From: Echinometra lucunter
Lineage: Eukaryota; Echinodermata; Echinoidea; Camarodonta; Echinometridae
Assembly: GCA_029962745.1 (NCBI GenBank)
Contig: CM057156.1
Coordinates: 29,138,647-29,202,646 of the forward strand
Length of the DNA stretch: 64,000 nucleotides
Reading direction: 5' to 3'
Positions within the stretch are counted from its first letter, which is position 1; each line of letters starts with the position of its first letter. Made by a program: the position numbers and the translations under genes. A model generated the notes under the pieces. The model searched no databases. It saw nothing but the letters and a program-made list of their open reading frames with translations, and was not told where the DNA came from. This document shows, piece by piece, positions 35,877 to 47,480 of the stretch.

Positions 35877-36896
35877 CAGTGCGTATCAAAATAAAGGTAA
35901 TCCAAATTCACAGGAGTCCTGTTTCAAGATTTTTTACCATTTATAGGTAAGCTTGGATTAAAAGAGGAACTATTCCTCTTTTAATTGATACCTCACTTGC
36001 ATTATTTATGTTACAGATGACCAGGTTCATTGTTATTAAAGATACGAATTCCACTTTTTGCAAGCTTTGGTATGTAGACGGACAGAGTGACGGAAGACTG
36101 AACTCACCTCTTTCAATGGAGCTACACATGATCCATTGCTTTCTTATTGATTATGGCCAACTTTAGTAGCGTTTTTGCAATGTTACTTGATGCAAGACTG
36201 AAACTCACATTTTTCCCTGCTTCAGGCTCATGATATGCTTTAAGTAGGTCTGGTAATCATTGGTTATCATCAGTGATCGTTTTTTTTTTTCACTGGAGAA
36301 GTGGCACTTTTAGCTTAATTTGAAGGTTGCATCATTTCACCAGACAGAGGGGAGTTTGCGGAGAACTCAAGAGAAATTCAGGAAACATCTTCCGAAATGC
36401 CTCCAGTTGTTGTTGTTTTTTCTTTTTTAAAACTGGAATAAAGTAAGGAAACACCTATTAAGCAGGGTACTAGCCTTATCTGAAACCCAAGGTAGTCTTG
36501 GACTCTTGGGAGAAAGTGTCCTAAGTGTTAAGGGAGAAGTCTGCTGTGACAAGGCATCAATCCATTTCCCCAGGATATTACCCCCCAAAAACTAAGGCAA
36601 TATGCCAAAGACTAACAAGAAGAGCATAATCTTTGAAGTAATTGTTAGGAAAAAACCAACATATGCAATCGTCTGTGAACTCGCTGAAAGTGTTCACTTC
36701 ATTCATTTCTCAAAACTTGCAAAAAATGGAATTTTTACCTGTCGTCTTCATTTACAACATACCCACTCAAGCGTGACAGCAGTGAGGCATCAATTGAAAG
36801 AGGAGGAGTTGTCCTTTTCGAATATGCTACATAGAAATTAAATACCTTGGAAGAATAATCGTCTAAACTTGGATTACCTTTTTTTGATACGCACTG
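35877..36896. mobile_element. Tc1/mariner-like non-autonomous transposon
   Basis: A 1020-bp element bounded by inverted repeats that start CAGTGCGTATCAAAA and run for about 28 bp (ending near ..GGTAATCCAA) with a single one-base indel between ends. TA flanks each end, the hallmark target duplication of Tc1/mariner/pogo elements. The interior, including an ATG frame at 36602-36841, shows no recognisable DD[E/D] transposase, so it is non-autonomous or an internally replaced derivative. A small inverted repeat of GAGGAA/TTCCTC lies at about 35959-35980. It must depend on a transposase encoded elsewhere. Confidence 0.88.
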
Positions 36897-36930
36897 TATA
36901 ACTTGCAGATTAGTATGAAAAATATACCTT

Positions 36931-37009
36931 TTATATTATGCATTTTCATGATTTCTATCACCACACTCACCGCCACCGCTTATATTATGCATTTTCATGA
37001 CTTCTATCA
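36931..37009. repeat. 30-bp direct repeat, 49-bp spacing
   Basis: TTATATTATGCATTTTCATG followed by a TTTCTATCA-type end occurs at 36931-36960 and again at 36980-37009 with one mismatch. It lies just outside the Tc1/mariner-like element. Confidence 0.85.
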
Positions 37010-38629
37010 GCACGGCTTACAAGATTCATTTACTTTCTGAAAGTTATGAAGGCAGATTAGAATGAAAAACATACTGGCCATCTCATCCTTGTTTGAAATA
37101 TATATGACGGGAATATCTCCTTTTTCAGTTCTTCATACTCTGTTTTAAGTCAAGCGTTTCTTTTTAATTTGCAAATACCGAATTGGTATCGACATACTCG
37201 TCGCCGTCGGTTAGGAAATACATATAGACGAGAATGATGTTGGCTATCTTGCTATCATAACCTTTTCCATGTTTACCATCACTGAGCACGGTGAGAGATA
37301 ATATTCATGTTTATTCTAACATAATCGCGAAACTCAACGATTTGCTTTCCTTACTGTATGTTTCCTCTATCATTTCTCACCAATCTCTCCATTTTAAAGA
37401 ATCAACAGAATCAAACGATTTCTAGAGATTGGTCTAAACAGTTTTCTGAGCTTTAGCTAAAAAATGGGAATGTTACCAATCTACCCCCCCCCCCCCCCAA
37501 ACAAGCATCTTCGTCAACTAACAAGAATGGTAGTAACTATACGTGGCGCATTTGGTTTTTTTTTCCCCGGGAAGAAGTTGGATTCAAAACTCTGTCAACA
37601 AATGATATGAAATAAAGTAAGAATGTCTCAGCTGCTATTCGTTTTCGTATCAGCTTGCGCCAAGTTTGAAATAAATTTCTTTTTTCTTTCATCAGAGGAT
37701 GTATGAACCAAGAAACGTTTATATTATTTTTCAAATTTATCCCTTTTCACGACTTTGATTTTCTGATTTTATATGTATTATGAGAGATCATGTACGAAAC
37801 TCTCATAAATCTACATACATTTTTTTAGCTTGGTTAAAAACATGTGTTCGTATTCACTGCAATCCTTAACAAGTTGATGATTAAATCCTCAAAGATGGAA
37901 GAAAAGTAAAGAAAATAAAAACACTTGGGTGACAAATCATTTATCTATTTATCCCTTGGTTTCACGTTAACCACATCCCAGCCGAGAAAGTAGAAAAAAG
38001 CCTGGCACTGATCACAGTTGACATTTAGAAGGAGGAAAATTAAATCCCATTTTTCTTTTCCCCTCTACAATATCCTGTAGAGCTTACCCACTTAAAGCCG
38101 CGTGTCCCTCTGTATTTCATTATTTGTGTGTTAGTAGAAAAAGATAAATATATGGCTTGAATTAAATCGTCTGGTGGATACTTTAAGGGGATCGATTTCG
38201 GAAATCGATTTGTTTCTTCATCCCAAGGGGCGTAGTAAAAAAACTCCCAAGAGAATTTAAACAGGCTCTCATTATAATAAGAAAGTCTTCATAGTAGTTA
38301 TTTTATCCGGTGATTTATGACATGCATACTGCTAGCTGTCGTGGCTACGGTGTAATGTTTAAATGCATTTCGCTTTTAATTATATAAAACCTAGTAAAGT
38401 TTCATAACACCCTTGAAAATTTAATGTTTCCTGACTTTCAGTGCTGTTTTCCGAGAAGTGTTCTGTCACTGTTGTTATACATGTTAATAAGAGATCTTTG
38501 TGATTGTAACTGGCACATGGTCGTACGCAGCGGGGAGGCATGGGGGCAGTTCCCCCCCCCCCCAGACATTTGAAGACTTACATTTTTTACTGAAAATTTA
38601 TCAAAATTCCACCAGAAGTATGCACCAGG
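37010..38629. other. Non-coding stretch
   Basis: No recognised gene. Holds a C15 tract (37484-37498) and a C12 tract (38552-38563), the latter in a CGTACGCAG-containing context that looks like repeat DNA. Confidence 0.5.
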
Positions 38630-38784
38630 AGAGCGTTTCATAAAAAGTTGTTAAAACAGCAACTCTTGCTGGAATGGCAACTTTCATTATACAAGCCAAT
38701 CAGGAAGCAGAATTGTCACTGTTGCCATGATAGTTACCATTCCAGCAGGAATTGCTGTCACTAGCAATTTTTATGAAACCCGGC
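38630..38784. mobile_element. Short foldback MITE
   Basis: About 155 bp that folds back on itself. The left half contains GTTTCATAAAAAG, CAGCAACTCTTGCTGGAATGG and CAACTTTCAT; the right half contains the complementary ATGATAGTTACC, CCATTCCAGCAGGAATTGCTG and TTTTTATGAAACCC. There is no coding capacity. The loop holds AAGCCAATCAGGAAGCAG. It is a small palindromic MITE moved in trans, if mobile. Confidence 0.8.
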
Positions 38785-39104
38785 CCAGATCTTTAAATTT
38801 CAATTTAAAAATTTAAAAGCGCCCTCCTGACCAGCTTGGTCGCTTCGCTCCCTTGCTTGTGTGTTTCTTCGAACATTTTACGTATTCTTGCCTTCCCCCC
38901 CCCCCGGAAAAAAATTCTGCGTGTGGCCCTGGGCATGGAGGATTATCTTTACAGTATGAATCTGCTTGCAAGAACTTGTCTTGAGCAGTTGAAGTTTTTG
39001 TTTCTTTTATCAAGAATTGGAACCGTATATGGAGACAGAATACTTTCTGCATGTTCGTCTGTACCACTGCCCAGACCTTTCCCCTTATTCCATACTGTGA
39101 TAAT
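38785..39104. repeat. Repeat-like block with C tract
   Basis: Contains CTTGGTCGCTTCGCTCCCTTG, similar in style to TCACTTCGCTCGCTCGC near 22655, followed by a C11 tract (38895-38905) and GGAAAAAAATTCTGCGTG. This looks like part of a dispersed repeat, but no boundaries can be seen. Confidence 0.4.
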
Positions 39105-39470
39105 TTAGATAATCAGTTTGATGGTCTTTAGTGTCAAAGGCCTTGGAGAGGTCCAGAAAGTCGGATATGTGTGAAGACGGTCATCAACAGCACTTGCTAT
39201 GTCATTAATTATATGAGTTGTTGAGCGCTTTTGCTTAAAGCCGAATAGTGAATTAGACAAATTATAAAAACTCCATACGTATTCTATTGTGCGATTATAA
39301 TTAATTATTAATTGATATTCTATCATAATTAGAATATCTGGAAAAAAGATGATAAAAAAGATTAAGTGATTTTCTAATCCAAGGATTTCATGGATTTCGT
39401 TCCAAAAACGACTCACGGATTTGGTCACGACAAAGTAGTACCAACAAACATTGATCAAAAGACATTTTTT
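39105..39470 (-). pseudogene. CR1/L2-like reverse transcriptase fragment
   Basis: On the minus strand the frame reads SNSLFGFKQKRSTTHIINDIASAVDDRLH, the usual FGFRKxxST..AI block of CR1/L2-type reverse transcriptases. It is followed, after a one-base frame change, by DFLDLSKAFDTKDHQTDYL, the catalytic motif A region. Upstream codons are degraded and no other RT blocks remain. The motif A context resembles the relic at 1335-2555, so the two may belong to related families. Confidence 0.85.
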
Positions 39471-39593
39471 TTTTTTGCTATGTTTACGTAATTCTGTTGA
39501 CGGGGAATTTCACATATGTCACGTTTGACTGTACCCCATGCAAGTCTGAGTGGTGTGCTTGAAGTATTAAATAACTTTTCGACATTTTAACAA

Positions 39594-39976
39594 TATTTAT
39601 AGAGCCTTCTACATCTGCACTCTCGGAGCGTCCTACCGGAAGTCGTCGAGATGGCCGAGGGAAGTCACCAACAGTTGGTCGAAATTTCTCCAGATTTTTG
39701 TTTTACATTACATATTTCATTATACCAGTAACCCAGTAGATTCACCCCCAAATTTCTGTTCAGTTGGTCAGAGAGTGTAGATAACTGACCAGAAAATAAT
39801 TTTAAAAAGAAGCAAACAAAATCTGTTTCTGTATATTTTTGTTTTATCCCATTCTTTTGTTACACTCGTTTCTGTTGTATATTTTTATGTGTGGACCCCT
39901 TTGAAAATCAGCTTTTGCTGAAAGGGCTATCCACCCTATGTCAGGAAATGAATAAATAAAATAAATCAATCAATCA
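39594..39976 (+). mobile_element. CR1-like 3' UTR and tail
   Basis: A terminal stem-loop-like segment, AATCAGCTTTTGCTGAAAGGG, is followed by CTATCCACCCTATGTC, an AATAAA-rich end and a tail of short ATAAA/CAAT repeats. This arrangement is characteristic of 5'-truncated CR1-type non-LTR elements. It lies in the opposite orientation to the RT fragment just before it, so it is a separate insertion. The 5' boundary is uncertain. Confidence 0.6.
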
Positions 39977-41931
39977 AAAAACGGGATCAAACGCGGTGAA
40001 TAGATGATATGCTCTTCACAGTCCTTAGTACGTCATTCATAACTGGTTCCACGAGAATTTAAAATTTGTTTCTCTTCTGACTTAAAGATATATTACAGTG
40101 ATATTCTGTTAACATATGGCTAATTTTATAGGATACACTGTGAGTAACCAGATAGCGAGAAAAGTGCTTGCATGCAATAATCATTGAGTCTCAGTCAATA
40201 TTCGCACAGATGCTAATTCAGGAAGTTTGAATGAATTACCATTACAAAAAAAAATCACTGAGGAAGGCACTACTAACAATCCGACTGTGTAGTACCACAG
40301 ACGTTTAATCATGCACTTGTCTTTCCACAATCCTAGATTACTGGATTACATCTTTGTTCAGTTTTTTTTTAAATCGAATAAGTTAAACTGCGGCCAGGTC
40401 CTGCAGAAATTAATCAATAGCACGACCTGCAAGTACTGCATGCCTTGCGTTCCATGTCATGCAATAATTAATTATTTGCGTCCAGGTCAGCAGTTATTAA
40501 TTATTTACAGGGTAACATAATACTATGAACTAATCCAGACTAAGAAAGAATAAATCATATCAGTGAAGATATAAAAGCAGTATTTTGAAAATCTTAAAAA
40601 TGCCCCCTTTTCGATTTCTTCTTGAAAAAAAATTGTCGGCGTTTTCTTTGCTTTTAAATAATTGTTGAAAAAGGTTCCCATTTTGATGTTAATTCTAGAT
40701 CAGCGTATTTTCTGACATAATATACTGATATAAGTTGATTCTGACACTCTGATCCCCCTTCAGGCATTGTGTCCATACTTTATGATTTATTCATCAACAG
40801 ATCAAGGAGTTTAAACAAAAAGAGATAACACAGGCAAGTGATGACCCTTTCTATCTATCAGCTGCCTATAGTTCTTCACTATAAGAAAGAGAGTAGAAAA
40901 CGAAAATAAAGAGTACGGTAGATATTAAGCTCACGAGTCATTTTTCTTCAGTTTACCCCTATCAAGTATACGGCCTTGAAGCCTAAACTATTCCATAGTA
41001 GTATCCGTTTTAATTTCATAGATTAGGCTGGATAGTGAGTTCTTGATTCTAGAAGGACTATGACGTTTAAGAAAACATTTTAGTAGACTGAATTAATCAT
41101 TCAGTATATCACAAACTACTGTACAACGGGCCGCGATATATCATCATCCTTTTCTTGGGCACCTATGCCTCCAACGATTATATGACTACATTAATGTGCT
41201 AGACCATGTAGACTGTTAAGTTGTCTGCTTTCCACCTGTCATGCTCCCATCCAAACGCACTTGACTCGACACCACCACCTACTATCAGACTATCGATTGT
41301 CACTTGATTACGGCTATTTGAATGTTATACAGCTTTCATCGATTGGTCCACGTGTCAAGGGTTGCTGAATACCCGGTGCCTTGCGTGATCCAGTATCCGT
41401 TCAAAGCTGCAGGCATGAACATACAGTGTGTAAGAAAATATCATGAAAATCATGGCGTCTACGATGCCTTTCGTTAATTAGGTGGGAATTATAAAAGCAT
41501 TCATGGAAATGCTTTTTATCGACATGGCTCACTGCGACTTCATTATAGCAGACGGCAATGAACGTATGAATTTGTTAGGCATTTATAGTGAAGGAAGCTT
41601 CTACAACTTTCCCAATGTTTATAGCCTGTACTCTTGTATTGATTTCGGCAAAATTCGTTTTTCGTTTGTTTGTTTGTTGTTTGTTTGTTTGTGGGGATTT
41701 TTTTTAATCTAAGTATTGTTCCATTCTGCATGTAGGCCTAATCATGGTATTAATGCATGAGCTTTTTTATTTTCACCATACGAGTTTACTAAAAGTGCTG
41801 AAATCCTTTTAGGCCGACATGACATGCTGCTCTGAGTTTATAATTATGATGCATTGATGGCTAGGAGCGACTAAAGACAATAGTGTAACTATCACCGAGG
41901 CTTGGGAGGGGAAAAGGGAACTTAAACACTA
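39977..41931. other. Non-coding stretch
   Basis: No gene or clear repeat seen. A GTTT-rich run is present at about 41664-41692. Confidence 0.55.
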
Positions 41932-42157
41932 GTGTCCGTCATCCCGATAGAACTGGAATCTACAGGTGTACCACTACACCTATCCGAGGTCCTATCCGAG
42001 GGACAGAGTGCTTTCCAGAGAAACCAAGCCTGCATCCACGGGCACGTTAACACACCACGCAGGCTTCAGTCATCGCCCGGGGTGGACTCGAAGCCACGAT
42101 CTCATGATCTTTGGTTCGACAGGCAGACGATTTACCGACTGGGCCAACTGAGTCTTA
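41932..42157 (-). mobile_element. tRNA-derived SINE
   Basis: Minus-strand positions from about 42157 to 42072 resemble a tRNA. There is an A box (TTGGCCCAGTCGG), an anticodon-arm-like CTGCCTGTCGAAC, and a B box (GGCTTCGAGTCC, one mismatch from consensus) closed by CACCCCGGGCGA. The GC-richer sequence downstream in that orientation to about 41932 is the probable body. It is likely transcribed by RNA polymerase III if active. No tail or target duplication was fixed. Confidence 0.6.
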
Positions 42158-43536
42158 CCTTATCCTGATATCAAGAAGTTTAAAGATGTATTCCCAGACC
42201 TTTTGACAAAAAGGTATCTCGTTAACATCGTGCCTTTAACGTTTGGCAAGAAAGTGAAACACCTGGGATTCTGCACCAATTTTTGGAAACAGTGGTGTTC
42301 AGTGATGGTGCGTTAACCTTAATTGAAACCTTAACAGGAATAGCAGACTGATTACTCTTTCGTACAATATGAAATTCAGCACCATTAAGTACTTAATCCA
42401 TTTACAGGATCATACAAACTTGGGTATCCTTTTTTTAAACACCCAGTATGTGCATCAATAGTCTACCTCACGGAGTTTCATGAAATGTAATAATCTACTG
42501 TAGATTCATCCAATTAAAAACGTTCTATGTAATCCTAGGGCATGATCACTGAAATACATAAAAAGTTATTCTTTTTCTGTGGATCACTGATTGAAGGTCA
42601 GTAAAGTGCTTTTAGGCATTGTATTGCAAATCCATTCTGGGAAGAGGTTGGCATGGTCTAGAAATGGGAGCTGTCCTCGCTCAGTTAGGAAGATTAAATG
42701 TCGGCCGCTCCGCCTTAAAATATGCGTTTCTCGGCCTTGAAGTATACATTTTCCAGGGGCAGGGTTCAGCTTTCCTGCATGTCCAAGGGTAACATTTCAA
42801 GCACTTGCAAATGAACAGAGAGGTTTTCGAACCAGACCAATCGAAGGGTTTTCCCTGCAGATATCGGTTTGCTTGCTTTGGGCATTGTTAGGTGCATAAT
42901 AAGTCTATTCAGAGCTTAAAATGACAGCCATTTAATCACACCCACGCAAATCATACACACATGCTCACACACGCACGCGCATACGCACACTCTTCATAAC
43001 GGTCATGTATATTGAAGAACTTAAGGTAAACGTTATTATTATGGTATATAGTGTTACCTGTATACGGAGTTGTACTTCTTCCTGTACTACTTCATCGATT
43101 GCTTTGCTTCTAGTAAAATCATATTCTATAAATCAGTGTGTAGCATATCAAAAATTAAAGTAAAGGGAAGAAAATTCAAAGTAAGCTTTAACTACGATGG
43201 CTTAGTTGGCATTTTGGAAGAAGAGCAGTCATAATACTGTTCCCTCTAATCTGACTACCAGGTTTTGATACAAACTGATGACAACGCAGGGCTGAGTTCT
43301 AGGCCCAAATCCTTTCGTTGTTGTTGTTGTTGTCGGGGGTTTTTTTATACCTACTTTGTGTGTTCTATTCCCACAGAGGATTCCAGACGAATGGCTTGTT
43401 TGAGGTTTGGATAGCATTTTCTGCGTTAAATAATATTGAAAATCGCAATAACAAAAAACATTTATATAGCTTAATGATTCTAAACGGTGGAATGATTACC
43501 GTTGCTTAGAATCATTCCTTTGCTTAAAATGATTAC

Positions 43537-43581
<45 letters not shown>

Positions 43582-43629
43582 GCGGGAGAAGTGGAGGAGC
43601 GAATTGGTATAACAGGTGGGAAAACCGTA
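42158..43629. other. Non-coding stretch
   Basis: No recognised gene. A CA/CG-rich simple run at about 42949-42990, a TTG repeat near 43317-43333 and a (GA)n block at 43540-43580 are present. Confidence 0.55.
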
Positions 43630-43830
43630 TTCATTTCATTTCATTTCATTTCATTTGACCATTTTAAAAACAAACAAATGTATACATATAAATGCATAAA
43701 TATAACAAAATAATGGGTATAATCAATCATAACATAAAATGGTCAGGATTACCCCCCCCCCCAAAAAAAAGCAAGAGCTTGTCAAGTAGGGGGGGTCCTA
43801 AAAGTAACAGAAAACATTAACCATGTAAAC
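43630..43830 (-). mobile_element. CR1-like 3' end with (GAAAT)n tail
   Basis: Read on the minus strand, a segment with GACAAGCTCTTGC, a G-tract hairpin-like part (C11 on the plus strand at 43752-43762), ATCCTGACCATTTTA and AAATGGTC ends in five GAAAT-type units (43630-43656). A GC-rich 3' end plus a short tandem tail is typical of CR1-type elements. No ORF remains. Confidence 0.5.
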
Positions 43831-45429
43831 TTGTATTGTCGGACATGAATGAGCTTTCAATCATATTGAGTGAACGAGCTCAGTCATGTAAAGAAACGTC
43901 GCTTCACTAAATTAATTTGTGAATTCGTGATGACGTTATCAGTTTCTTTACATGGCCTCCTACATGTTCCACATGATTCGGACATATTCAACAATATTCA
44001 CCTTACCTTATTTGTTCAAGCTAGTTCTACCGCCTCCTTATTTTCATCTTCAAGCCCTTCTGATAGTAATGTGATCAAATTAGTTACCATTCATCATTTT
44101 AAAAGCATTAATGTGGAATCGTGTTGTAGGCGTTGTTTTGAATCCATCTCCATGGAAACTTCCCTTTCCACCAAGAAAATCCCACGTAATACAAGATTTT
44201 GTTAAAGCTCGATTCTAATAACTTTTTGCCCCGTGTTAAAGTGAGAAGGTTCGGAATTATCCTGACCCGCCGGATTGGGAGTTCTGAAACCATCTCTCGC
44301 GCAATCAGAAGATTGGAATCTTTTGATTGCGTTCTTGTTAATCGGTAACAGGACAAAAAAAAAACCTCGACGATGTTAAAGTCCGCATCGTTTCTCTATA
44401 TATAAAATGGGGTTGCAATGATGAAATAAAGTAGAGGTGGTGAAAACGTGCTTCAAGGCGAATGCAGCTCGTGGGAGTCCGAGTGGGGCCCGGGTATGGG
44501 CACGGATGAAAACGGATAGAGCAGGCTTCCAAAAAACCTAATCTTTGATCTTGATACTTGATCTGTCACATACGCGTGCAAATCTCATCAATATAACCCT
44601 GCTTCACGCTGTTACCCCGTTGACTACTGAATTCCCTCATTCACATAGGCTTAATAAAGGGAACATATGGTTTGATTCTAACAGACGAGGGGTAACATTT
44701 GTGACCCCCGAAGGCTGTGGGTACCCTATACATTCAGTGAACATATATTTTCAATTGAAAAAAAAAACGCCTGAACATTGCTTCGGGGTACCTGGAATTT
44801 ACCTTTTGTCAGTCCGGTGGAAGGGATAATTATTTTGAGTGCTGATAATGCTCAAAAATTACCTTTCCATTCACCACACTTGTTGAATGAATTAAGTCAC
44901 TCCCCCCCCCCCCCCCCCCTTCAACAATTATTAGCCGGCGAATGAACTTTCTGGATATGATTAAGATAATTATAATCAAGCAATTGAATGAATAACTCGT
45001 AATTGATTGAATAACTCAATTACATTTCCTGGTTCGAATGATTGACGAGATATTGCCTGAAATGGCGATGTATCATTCCATGTTTAATGCAATGACCATC
45101 ATGCCAATGAAAAGTGAAATCAATTTATTTTTATTAAATAATTACATAAAGGTTGTTAATATCGATGGTGTGCTAATACTTATTTTATACATCAGAGCAG
45201 TCTATATTATTCTAGGGAATAACTGAATATTTAAGACGACAACTCAAAGGGTATAGGGTTTCGGGGCGCAAAAATCACAGGAAAAATCCATCTATCGTAG
45301 GTACAGTTACGTAATTCAATTTTTAGTGCGGTATCATAGATTTTAATACGACTTATAATTCATGTACAAAGTGTATAAATAGATAGACCTGATAATATAT
45401 ACAATCAAATGTTTGTTTTATCACTGATT
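43831..45429. other. Non-coding stretch
   Basis: Several short frames but none with a recognised domain. A long C18 tract lies at 44902-44919. Confidence 0.5.
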
Positions 45430-45562
45430 TTGTTACCTTGATTAAGGGATCGTTCGAAAGAAACTTCTAGCTCTTTGTAGTTTACTTTACACAGACCTTG
45501 TGGAAGATTAGCCTTGTGCTAAACAAGTTATCCAATAAAGTCTACTACTACTACTACTACTA
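45430..45562 (+). mobile_element. Non-LTR 3' end with (CTA)n tail
   Basis: CTTGTGGAAGATTAGCCTTG, AACAAGTTATCC and AATAAAG are followed by a run of CTA units (45541-45560). The pattern suggests the 3' terminus of a truncated non-LTR element. No coding part is preserved, and the left boundary is a guess. Confidence 0.4.
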
Positions 45563-45640
45563 TTACAGAAAGAGAGAGAGTGTGTGTGTACGCGGGTGTG
45601 TGTGTGTGTGTGTACGTGTGTGTGTGTGTGTGTGTGAGTA
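45563..45640. repeat. (GA)n and (GT)n microsatellite
   Basis: A short GA run is followed by about 60 bases of GT repeat interrupted by ACGCGG and ACG units. Confidence 0.95.
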
Positions 45641-47261
45641 ACGTGTTAATAGCAATGAATCTGGGAGTTATTAGGCTTAATCCATCTTTGCCGGAATACA
45701 ACCTCCAGTACCTCTCCTTTACTCACTCAGACAGGAGAGAACAAAGTGCTCCCACAAAATACCCTTACCGAAGAAATTCTACAACACAAGGAAGCAAACT
45801 GATGGTTGTTGTTTTTATTTTTGTATATTTGCCTTGTTTTTGAAGGATGAATTTTATGGCTAGAAACTGTTAAAAGAATTCTCGGACATCTAAAGATATG
45901 AAATATAATTTATGTGAAATAAGATAAGATTGCAAATAGTTGCCACGATCTTAAGTTTGACATCGAAGTCTACCCGGCATGCACGAGCATAATAACGTGA
46001 TTCGGCACACGTATGTCCTTCTGTCGAGAAGTCCACATCTCAACAGTCATTGCTCGTTGACGCAGAAGTGTCTCCCGCGACCTAAATCGTATTTTGGCCT
46101 ACCTCTGGTTAGCGGTTAGGGGTACTCGTCTCTATGGGAGTGCATTGATTTTCATGTTAGCATAGCCTACAGTCGATGAAGATTCATCTTGTTTGGTCTC
46201 CATCTTATCAGTTCCTCCACGAACAGAATCAAGGAACTCGTAGATCAATAGAAATGTACGCCATTCCCCTCCAGTCATTTCAGAGATTATAAGTGTTACC
46301 CTCCATCTCCTTCGGGTGTAGGACGCATTGCAAAGGTTGCGGATATTATTAGCCTTGAGAAGAATGCATACACGCCTCGGGTCCATGTATGGGTAGCATA
46401 AAGTGCGATTACGAAAGCCTGTACGCCCATCCGATCAATAGAAATATGTTCAACATGAAAACTGGTACAGAAAAATCAATGGAAATTATCAGTGAGATAA
46501 TTGTATAGACTATGGCAATAGGGCTGCACAATTCGGTTAGTGACTGGGAGATCGAAATGCTCCTTGAAGCAGAATAAGGTCCCTTGGAGAATAAAGGGGA
46601 GAGAAATAGGGCGACCAGATGAAGCGAAGGATTAATACATGTATTTTCTCATAAGAAACTACTGATATCATGTACAGTGTCCTTCGACAAATGTTCGAAG
46701 TCGCAGGAGTTGATTTCTTAATTCTCTGTTATACGTGTATAGCTAAAGATGAGAAAAGAATAGTGTGCAGTCTTCATGATAAAATGCGATTTCTGAATTC
46801 TAAGTACTTTTCCTTAAAATTCATTCTTTACCGTTAAATAAGTTATGTGTGAATGTTTCTGAGGTGGACGTTCACGACACAGCATCTTCTGTGTATAAAT
46901 TAATGTGATACGAAATTTTGACATGGAAAAACTGTCTTTCGACAGGAGAGAGATACTTCGGACCGGATGGGAAAGCCCAATAGCCCTCTTGTAGCCTCTA
47001 TGTTTTTGAAAAATATATATCAACAATGAAAATGTGAATGTATGTTACTGGTATACCGGGAGGATTCCTAGAATACTGCGCAATATCGTTTGGTGATTAT
47101 AATTCTATGTAATATGCTTTTGTTTTCAAAATGTCTCCTAAAATCAAGATGTTGTATTATTATTATTCTTATCATTAAGTGCCTAACCCTGTCTTTCCAC
47201 GAAGAAGGTGTGAATGTACCCACATGGTTCCTATGAATGCTATCCGTTGGGAATGAGATTA
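45641..47261. other. Non-coding stretch
   Basis: No recognised gene. The minus-strand frame at 46132-46386 has a mixed, protein-like composition but no domain and no clear start or splice context. Confidence 0.5.
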
Positions 47262-47480
47262 TTTATTTATTTATTTATTTATTTATTCATTCATTTATTT
47301 ACTTCAAATTTTCACCCAGAGTAGCCTGTTCAGTTACAAAATTACATCAAATACAGAACTTATAACAATGAAAATGAAACAGAAAATATGAAAGTCGCTG
47401 GTCTTCCACAGGGCTCTGCCTTATAAAATATAGATACACTTCATGAATACAAATCATAACATTATCTTTAAAAAATTACA
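47262..47480 (-). mobile_element. CR1-like 3' end with (AAAT)n tail
   Basis: On the minus strand GCAGAGCCCTGTGGAAGACC leads through an AT-rich segment to CTGAACAGGCTACTCTGGGT and then into a tail of AAAT/GAAT units (TTTA on the plus strand, about 47262-47300). This is the usual form of a 5'-truncated CR1-type insertion. No reverse transcriptase codons remain. Confidence 0.55.
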
